A stretch of DNA of 8,001 bases from Methylovulum sp. Lineage in GTDB: Bacteria; Pseudomonadota; Gammaproteobacteria; Methylococcales; Methylomonadaceae. The stretch lies in the NCBI GenBank assembly GCA_004299465.1, contig SCST01000465.1:1-8001 (forward strand), read 5' to 3'. Under the pieces are notes generated by a model. That model was given only the letters and a program-made list of their open reading frames with translations. It searched no databases and had not been told where the DNA came from. Position 1 is the first letter of the stretch. Each line of letters starts with the position of its first letter. A program made the translations under genes and the position numbers. Shown piece by piece: positions 1-6,600 of this stretch.

Positions 1-24
1 CCCTCTCCCACGAGTAGCAACACC

Positions 25-474
25 ATGATAAATTTAATACATTTGCTTGATGATCAAGACTTTATTCAATCTGTGCCGTACAGCAAAATAAAATATCAGC
101 CTAATGACATCATTTTAAAAGAAAATGAGGTCAGCCAGGATGTCTACTTTATTTTGGATGGACAGGTACAGGTGAGCACCCATATCGGCGATGAAAGCGG
201 CAAACTGGTGCCGGGTTTGGCGCGCCTGTCCAAAGATGATTTTTTTGGTGAATTATCAATGTTTGACGGTGAGCCGCGCAGTGCTGAAGTGATTGCAGTG
301 ACCGCATGCGAAGTCGCTAAAGTGGATGGCTCCGGTATGTTGAGCTTTATGGAAAAGTACCCAGACAAAGGTTATTTCGTGTTACGCGAGCTTTTTATGA
401 ACCTGGTTATGCGGATGCGGCAAAACAACATCCGTACAAAAACAGTGCTTGATCTTTATTTGAATGAAAAATAA
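25..474 (+). CDS. Stand-alone cyclic nucleotide-binding domain protein (CRP-like sensor domain, no DNA-binding domain)
   Basis: The 149-residue product is almost entirely one cNMP-binding (CAP_ED) beta-barrel. Residues about 22-100 carry the barrel, with the glycine turn at 45-46 (LDGQVQV). The phosphate-binding cassette is at 74-87: F74-G75-E76-L77, then R85-S86-A87. The glutamate and arginine that contact the ribose and the cyclic phosphate in CRP/PKA-type domains are both present, so ligand binding is plausible. Residues 103-145 form the following helices, and the protein ends there. The winged helix-turn-helix of CRP/FNR regulators is absent, so it is probably not a transcription factor itself. 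No signal peptide is seen, so it should be cytoplasmic. The ATG at 25 gives a complete domain. The frame stays open to base 1 and only a weak GAG (12-14) lies upstream, so a slightly earlier start outside the window cannot be excluded. It converges with the secretion operon and is not part of it. Its partner is unknown; similar small proteins often sit beside adenylate cyclase or kinase genes. Confidence 0.88.
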   Translation: MINLIHLLDDQDFIQSVPYSKIKYQPNDIILKENEVSQDVYFILDGQVQVSTHIGDESGKLVPGLARLSKDDFFGELSMFDGEPRSAEVIAVTACEVAKVDGSGMLSFMEKYPDKGYFVLRELFMNLVMRMRQNNIRTKTVLDLYLNEK

Positions 475-487
475 GGTTTAAGGTTGT

Positions 488-2068
488 TTAATACCGCAAA
501 ACGATACTGGCATGGATGCGTGCATCACCGGCCTGTGTCGTTACTGCGTTATTCAACGCATTAGCTACAGCGATTTTAGCCTGGATATGGTCTTGCCACT
601 GCCAATTGGCGCCTACGCCGGTGCTGCTGAGATTCCAGTCATTGAGGCTTCCCGGCAAAGCGTTATGCAGGTAACCGTGGCCGTAATCGTAAAATGCAAA
701 TAAGTTTATTTTTTGCCAGGCCGGCGTAGTGATTTCAAATTTAACAATTTCGCCGCTATCGGCGCTGGTTTCCCGCTCCTGGTAGCCCCTGACGTCATAA
801 CTGCCGCCTACGCCAAGCTGCTCGCCCGCAATCAGCGGGTCCCCGCTATGTTGGCCGGTAAATAGGGTTTGTACCAGCCATTGATGGAGATTAACGGACA
901 AGGTCGAGCCATACCGTAGTAAATTCCAGCCCTGGTTCGCGCCAAAGCGCGATGCGCTGTAATCCGGCTGGCTGTTGTGGTCGCCGAAATCGGTATTGCC
1001 CACCCATTGGACATGGTAGCCGATATGGGCGGTTTTCCACGGATACTCGCCTTTGTAAAGGACACTGACCGGCGCGCTACGAACATTAGTCCCGACCGGA
1101 ATGTTGCGAAACTGGATGTCGTTGATGAAATAGCGATTATCCAGCCCCAAGTCCAACCAGTGTTCATAGCGGCCGACTTTAGGCAGCAATTGTTGGTAAT
1201 GGATCCCATACATTTCACCCGAGCCGGTTACTGCAAAATCGCCGACCGTCCCGTTATTGACATTCGAATACGCATAATAGCCGCTTAGCCAGCCTTTGAG
1301 TGGGTAGACCGGCAGGCTGTAACTGGTACCGTATTGCTCCACGCTGTCGGCATGGTCTGGCGAAGTGGTATAACTGCCGTTCAGGATATGGTCCATGCCC
1401 CATAAATTGCTGTGTTGCAAAGCGCCGGTCATGCGGATATTGCCCGAGCTTTGCGATCCCACGGTATTAAATATCAGCGACGCCTGATAAGGCCGTTGCT
1501 CGGCGACATTGATTTTGGCATCGACCTTGTCTTCGGTTTCGCTTTGTCTAAACGTCAATTGCAATTGTTTTGACGGATGTTTGTTGGCGACTTTCAGGTT
1601 GCCCGACAAGGTGTCCGTATTGGGGGATTCGGAGACTTTGAGTCCCGGCAAGCTGGCGATAATATTGTGCTTATCAAAATAACGGTTCCCCGTTACGCTA
1701 ATGTCGCCAAGCGCAAATGAAACAACCTGGAGTTTTACTTCGCCGGCATTCAGGGTTTGCGGTGGAAGCGTCACGCGGTAAAACGGATAACCCTGTTCGC
1801 GTATCGCCGCTTCCAGGCCTTTACCGACCTCCTGAAGTTCTTTCAGGTTATATTGCCGCTGTTGTAAAGGCTGAAAATAGGCATCTATTGCTTTCTGCGA
1901 CAGCGGCGAGGCACCCTCAACCGAAAAATGCCTGACGGTAAACCTGATTTCAGACGGCGCCGCGGCGATACCCGGTACCGGCATCATAAATAACCCGGCA
2001 TTGATCAGTGCGCACCCAAGCAAGCGATAGCCAATCGAATTCATTTTTTGATGTTGCTGTGTTTTCAT
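488..2068 (-). CDS. TpsB outer-membrane transporter of two-partner secretion (ShlB/FhaC/HecB family)
   Basis: This Omp85-superfamily protein (526 aa; family usually about 550-600) should sit in the outer membrane and secrete the TpsA exoprotein encoded in the same operon. A signal peptide covers residues 1-37, with hydrophobic core about 16-34 and an Ala-Ala-Ala cleavage site before PSE. POTRA domain 1 spans about 41-117 (FTVRHFSVEG start; YPFYRV core). POTRA 2 spans about 118-191 (ISVTGNRYF...). The 16-strand beta-barrel fills about 195-526. The family hallmark VRGY is at 426-429 (bases 782-793) in loop L6, and the partner wall motif FAFYDYGHGY is at 457-466. By analogy with FhaC, R427 would interact with acidic D461. 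The chain ends in an aromatic residue (VLRY), as expected of an outer-membrane barrel signal. The ATG at 2068 is chosen because TAGGA lies 10 bases upstream; Met9 (base 2044) is an alternative start with little effect on the signal peptide. Mature protein starts almost directly at POTRA 1, which leaves no clear room for the plug helix H1 known in FhaC. Confidence 0.95.
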   Translation of the reverse strand: MKTQQHQKMNSIGYRLLGCALINAGLFMMPVPGIAAAPSEIRFTVRHFSVEGASPLSQKAIDAYFQPLQQRQYNLKELQEVGKGLEAAIREQGYPFYRVTLPPQTLNAGEVKLQVVSFALGDISVTGNRYFDKHNIIASLPGLKVSESPNTDTLSGNLKVANKHPSKQLQLTFRQSETEDKVDAKINVAEQRPYQASLIFNTVGSQSSGNIRMTGALQHSNLWGMDHILNGSYTTSPDHADSVEQYGTSYSLPVYPLKGWLSGYYAYSNVNNGTVGDFAVTGSGEMYGIHYQQLLPKVGRYEHWLDLGLDNRYFINDIQFRNIPVGTNVRSAPVSVLYKGEYPWKTAHIGYHVQWVGNTDFGDHNSQPDYSASRFGANQGWNLLRYGSTLSVNLHQWLVQTLFTGQHSGDPLIAGEQLGVGGSYDVRGYQERETSADSGEIVKFEITTPAWQKINLFAFYDYGHGYLHNALPGSLNDWNLSSTGVGANWQWQDHIQAKIAVANALNNAVTTQAGDARIHASIVLRY

Positions 2069-2078
2069 AAATTGCGAA

Positions 2079-2083
2079 TCCTA
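2079..2083 (-). promoter_or_regulatory. Ribosome binding site of the tpsB gene
   Basis: On the minus strand the sequence reads TAGGA, followed by 10 bases and then the ATG at 2068. It supports the start at 2068 over the internal Met at 2044. The rest of the 76-bp gap (2069-2144) shows no convincing minus-strand promoter or terminator hairpin, so co-transcription from upstream is the simpler reading. Confidence 0.6.
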
Positions 2084-2144
2084 CAATAAGCCTTGACGTT
2101 GTGATCGTGCATCTGGAGCCTTGGTCGTTTTGCCTGCTGGCGAA

Positions 2145-3617
2145 TCAGGGATTTTGACAGGCGTCCCCGCCCTTATCGCCATTTTCATTAAGCAGGGATC
2201 CAATACCGGTATGCGCTTGCTGCTCATTAAACTGGTCGGGTAATGGATACGCGTCTTGTGTCTGGAAAGACGGCTGCTGAGCTAAACGGGTTATGTTTTT
2301 CTGCGGACTCACATGGCCTACTTCATCTTTGCCCAAATCCATCGTCGCCTCTTCGGCGCCTTTCGCCGTGTTATTGTCCAGTTTAATATGGCCGTTATGC
2401 ACGGTAACATACAGGCCTTGCGGTGTGCCTTTAGGTGTCTGCGTGGAAAAGAGCTTCTGGATATTGGTGCTGTTCCTGTCCGGCCTGGGCGTAAGATTAT
2501 TGAATAAGGTCTCGGGAAGGTTCGGGAAATTCAGGATATCGGAACGCGGGCTGGCAATATAATGACTGTCGGGCATGGTCAGCAGATGTTCGCCTGTTTC
2601 ATTCGTCAGTGCGATCTGTCCTTGCCAAACATGGGTATAAAGCCCTTCCGACAATTCATTGAGCGCGTGGCGTCTATTATCCCCCGTTCCGTCAACACAA
2701 TCGCCCACACAACTCAAGTCAAATCCGGTGCCCCTGATACCGATAGTCCCAACCGGCGTCTCAACGGCATAAGCGTCTTTATCCGTCTTGCCGATGCTAC
2801 CCGTCAGCGCCCGCATCCCGCCGGTTGTTAAGCGGTATAAAGCATGATCCTTAGCGCCTGTTTGCTGGAAATGATATTCCGCAATGTCCATTTCGCTGTC
2901 GGCTTGCAGTGTGATTTTTTCACCATCGCGAAATACCATCAGCGCATAACTCTCTTTTCCGCTATGCAGGTAATCCTGGCTATACAACGGCCCGCCCAGC
3001 GACAAGCGGCGTTCTTTGGCGTTTTTGTCGCCGTGGTTGTTGGCCACGACCTCACCTTTAATATCGGCAACCCGTGCGATGACGCTCTGGTCGGTTTTTA
3101 CCGGCGCACTCACTGCTTGTGCCCCAGCGGGTGTTTGAGAATTTTCCTGCTCGCAATCGGCTTTGCAAAGCCGTATCGAATAATCGGCCTGTTGGGCTTT
3201 GACGGTAGCCAGCTCGGTTTTTAGCTGAAAGTTCTCGGGATTTTGTTTGGCAATCTCGCCGCTACTGGCGCGGACTCCCCCTTCATGCAAGCTTAACTGG
3301 GCCTTTGGGTTTTTGGATTGCGCATCATACTGGTCGATGCTGAAGCTGCTGTTAGGGCGCACGGTAATCTTTGCGCCGTCGGTAAATTCAATAATGACAA
3401 AACTGCGCTCGGTAGTCTGGATATTGTCGCCCTGGAAAATTTCAGTGTCTTTGCCGAGAATCCTCGGCGTTTCTCCAGGCCGCTGCGCGGCGGCGCTGCC
3501 TCGCGCAAAGCTGATCTTGCCGACAATTTGCGGTGCGCTGTGCCCTGGAAATGCAATAAACAATAGCAGTAGCAATAAGCCACCGGTTTTAACAACATCT
3601 GAAATGTGCGTGCGCAT
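2145..3617 (-). CDS. Exported protein with two FecR domains, encoded between TpsA and TpsB
   Basis: The 490-residue product has a signal peptide at 1-28 (LLLLLLF core; GHSA before PQ), so it is exported to the periplasm or beyond. FecR domain 1 spans about 31-150, with GDNIQTTERS and the hairpin FTDGAKITVRPNSSF at 78-92. FecR domain 2 spans about 180-356, with FRDGEKITLQADSEM at 229-243 and the typical TPVGTIGIRGTGFDLSC at 287-303. The two domains are diverged copies. Each carries a Cys-x3-Cys pair at an equivalent place (C151/C155 and C303/C307). A further half-copy is at about 401-436 (GLYVTVHNGHIKL, matching GLYTHVWQGQIAL at 325-337). The tail from 440 is Q/N-rich and probably disordered. 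Unlike classical FecR, there is no cytoplasmic anti-sigma segment, no inner-membrane anchor after the signal peptide and no sigma-factor gene nearby, so iron-type signalling is unlikely. It starts 28 bp after the tpsA stop with only a weak ribosome site, which suggests coupled expression. A structural, chaperone or surface-anchoring role with the TpsA/TpsB pair is an inference from gene position only. Confidence 0.9.
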   Translation of the reverse strand: MRTHISDVVKTGGLLLLLLFIAFPGHSAPQIVGKISFARGSAAAQRPGETPRILGKDTEIFQGDNIQTTERSFVIIEFTDGAKITVRPNSSFSIDQYDAQSKNPKAQLSLHEGGVRASSGEIAKQNPENFQLKTELATVKAQQADYSIRLCKADCEQENSQTPAGAQAVSAPVKTDQSVIARVADIKGEVVANNHGDKNAKERRLSLGGPLYSQDYLHSGKESYALMVFRDGEKITLQADSEMDIAEYHFQQTGAKDHALYRLTTGGMRALTGSIGKTDKDAYAVETPVGTIGIRGTGFDLSCVGDCVDGTGDNRRHALNELSEGLYTHVWQGQIALTNETGEHLLTMPDSHYIASPRSDILNFPNLPETLFNNLTPRPDRNSTNIQKLFSTQTPKGTPQGLYVTVHNGHIKLDNNTAKGAEEATMDLGKDEVGHVSPQKNITRLAQQPSFQTQDAYPLPDQFNEQQAHTGIGSLLNENGDKGGDACQNP

Positions 3618-3645
3618 AGTCTATTTTCTTAATTGAATTAATAAG

Positions 3646-6600
3646 TTACTTGCACTGCTTAAGCCGCTTTGGCGCAGTCGTCTCAGGCTCGGCTACAGGA
3701 CTGTCATCAAGAGCCAAAGTAAAAGTATCCGGTTTTGTCGAAATCAGCACCTGGTTTTGCTGCTTATTGATTTGCTCCTGAACCGGCTCCTCGGGGATAT
3801 GGCGCGGCTCAGGCTTGATGGTCAGGTTAGCCGGCGTATAGGCTATCGTGTAATTCGGCCCGGCCGCAAGACTGCCCAGCGTGATCGCGTAACGGCCGAT
3901 TCTTTCACCCGCAATGCGGCTTAGCTCACCACTGAGACCGTCGCCCTCGATCAGGCCTTCTGCAATATAAGTGAACATTGGATCGCGTTCACCACGGAGT
4001 TTACTGAGCGCATCGGCAATAATGCTCAAGCTGCGCGGCGTAATGGACAGCTCGGCGTCCGTATAGTTGATCGAGTAATTGGGGTTTGCCAGGCTGCCTT
4101 GGGTAATGCTGTATTGACCGACATTTTCACCGGCGATGCGGTTGAGTCCGCCGCTAAGCACATCGCCATCGAGCAGGCCGTTTGCGTCATAGCCAAAAAC
4201 CGGGTCGCGTTCACCGTATATCTTGCCGGCTGCCTGCGCAATGATGTTTAAGTCCTGCGGCGTTATAGTCCATTCGCCGGTAGACGTTTCGTTATCCTGG
4301 AATTGATAGCCGAGTGCGCTGGCCAAGCCGCCCGCATACGCAATATCGTGGGTACCTGCGTTGTAATGACCGGAGCTGGATGTCGTTGCATTGCTCGTAA
4401 AATGGGTATTGCCGGTGATTCCCGCCATTTCAGCGGAATCGCCGTCGATGAATCCCGTATAAGCGGAAGTAGACGAGAAATTTGCGGAGCCGCCGTAGAT
4501 GCTGCTTAAATTGTCCGGCGTAACGGTGAGGACAGGGATAATGCTGTAAAGCAGCCCGTCACCGCTCGCAGCCGGAACATTAAAGCCGTCATTACAGGCC
4601 TCGGTATTACAGCCGTAATGTTTGAAGTCCGCCGTTAAGCCACCCAGCGTGTTAACACCGGGATTATCGGAATACACCAGCCAACGACCGTTAGGCGCGG
4701 ACAGTATCGCACCGGCGCTATTATCAAACCGAGTTCCTGCCGCCAGCAGGATGGCAGTGCCGCTCCCACTCGCAGTAATACCGCCATCCAGGATTAAAGC
4801 GCCGGAAGAGCGGGCGCTAAGCCGGTTTATTAACGGCATGGCCGGCAATAATAATGAACCGCTGTGGTCGTTGATAATTACCGAACCGTTTGCCAGCAGG
4901 GAGCCTGCCGTATAGTTAAATCCATTGTTAAATTTATAGGTACCATTGCCGGATAATATGCCGCCGGCCCAATCGAATTTCCCATTCACCGTTAACCTGT
5001 CCGTGTTATTCAACAGGCTGTCCGACACGGATAGATTCCCGAATGATACCGCGCTGTCAAAACTGATGGTTGCATTCTCAATACGGGTTTCCGGTGCGTT
5101 ATAGACGGCTCCGTTGTTAAAGAGATGGGTGCCGCCGATAAAACTGACGGCATTCTCGCTGTTTATCCTCGCGCCGCTGAAAGCGCGCTCGCCGCTATGG
5201 AATTGGACTTGCCCGGTACCGCTCACGTTATACCGGCCCGTGTCCATACCGGGACTAAATATTTTCAGTATGCCGCCGAACAGGTTCAGCGTGCCCTGAT
5301 TGTTAAATGCGCCGATGTTGATTTCGCGAACACTGGACGGGTCATCACTGCTGATGTCGTATAGACCGCCCGGCTTGTTCGTCAATATGATATTTTTACC
5401 GATGTCGCTAGTCGAGCCTGCGGGGCCTCGCCATAGAATGGTGCCATAATTATTCCAGTTTTTGATACCCAGTTCGCTATCGCTTATCCTGGCTAAGTCC
5501 GATAGATGGGTTACGCCGAAATTGATCGTTCCGTAGTTGTCCCAATCCCTGTTAAGCAATGCGATGCCTTCGGTCAGCGTTATCGTTGAACCCGCTTGTG
5601 TCGTGATCATGCCGTCACCACCCAGAAAGCCGGAATAAAACACTAGCGCCTTGCCGACCTGGATATCATCGGCTCCTGATAATGAGCCGAAATTATCAAT
5701 AGTCAGCATCGGCATTTTGATGGTGTTTCCGGTATTGAACGTAACGGTGGCATTGTCAATCAGCGTGTCGGCGGCGTTATAGCCTGCACCCTCCTTGAAA
5801 TAGCCGTTGCCGTTTACGAAAGCGACGTCATTGATGCTGTTTATCGTGGCGCCGCTGTTGAAGTTGCGCGTGCCGTTCCAAAATTGCAGGCGTCCTGTGT
5901 CCGTCACGTTGTAATCGCCCGTGTCGGTACCGTCGCTGAAAATTTTCAGTACGCCGCTAGACAGGTTCAATGTGCCTTGGTTATTAAATCGCGCGATGCT
6001 GAGTTCAAGAATGCTATCAGAAGTCCTGTTTGAATTACCGATATTGAAAACGCCGCCGGCGACATTATTGATAACGGCAAGCCTGTTATTATCGACGACA
6101 TCGGCGATTCCTTGCCAGGTCAGGGTTCCGAGGTTATCCCAGCGTTTACTCAGGTACACCGTACCGGTATCGGCCAGTGTTGTTGCCGCTGTCGCCGCCG
6201 TCGTGAACAGGCCGACTCCATTCAAGCTTCCGGAATGGAACATAAACGTATCGTTTACATTAACGGCGTCTGAGCCGCCGAGGCTACCTGTGTCCATCGT
6301 CAATGCGGCCAGGTTGACCGCCGTTCCGGTGTTGAAATTGACGGTCCCGAACGACATCACATCGGTTTGTGCCGCATTATAAGTGGAACCGTGATTGAAA
6401 TGGTCAATCCCGTTTGCGAAAGTAACGGTGTTGATGCTGTTTACACTGGCGCCGCTGCCGAAGATTCGCGTACCGTACCAGAATTGCAACTGGCCGTTAC
6501 CGCTGACATGGTAATCACCCGTATCCGTGCCTGAGCTGACGATTTTCAGCAGGCCGCCGGATAGGTTTAATAGGCCATGATTGTTAAACCGTGCCGTATT

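Noticed and set aside
2012..2026. Possible lipobox (LLGC) in the N-terminus of the TpsB protein
   Set aside because: The cysteine at residue 19 sits near the start of the hydrophobic core, only four residues after the arginine, and a good Ala-Ala-Ala cleavage site follows at 35-37. TpsB proteins are not lipoproteins.
2100..2115. TGTGA at 2100-2104 as part of a CRP binding site upstream of tpsB
   Set aside because: The second half-site is missing (ATCTG where TCACA is expected) and no promoter elements are seen beside it.
2132..2141. Small palindrome GCCTGCTGGC in the gap after the FecR gene
   Set aside because: The stem is only about three base pairs with no following U-run on the minus strand, so it is not a credible terminator.
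2844..3636. Several plus- and minus-strand open frames overlapping the FecR-domain gene
   Set aside because: The FecR frame has a signal peptide and two recognisable domains across the whole stretch; the overlapping frames have no domain and are shadows.
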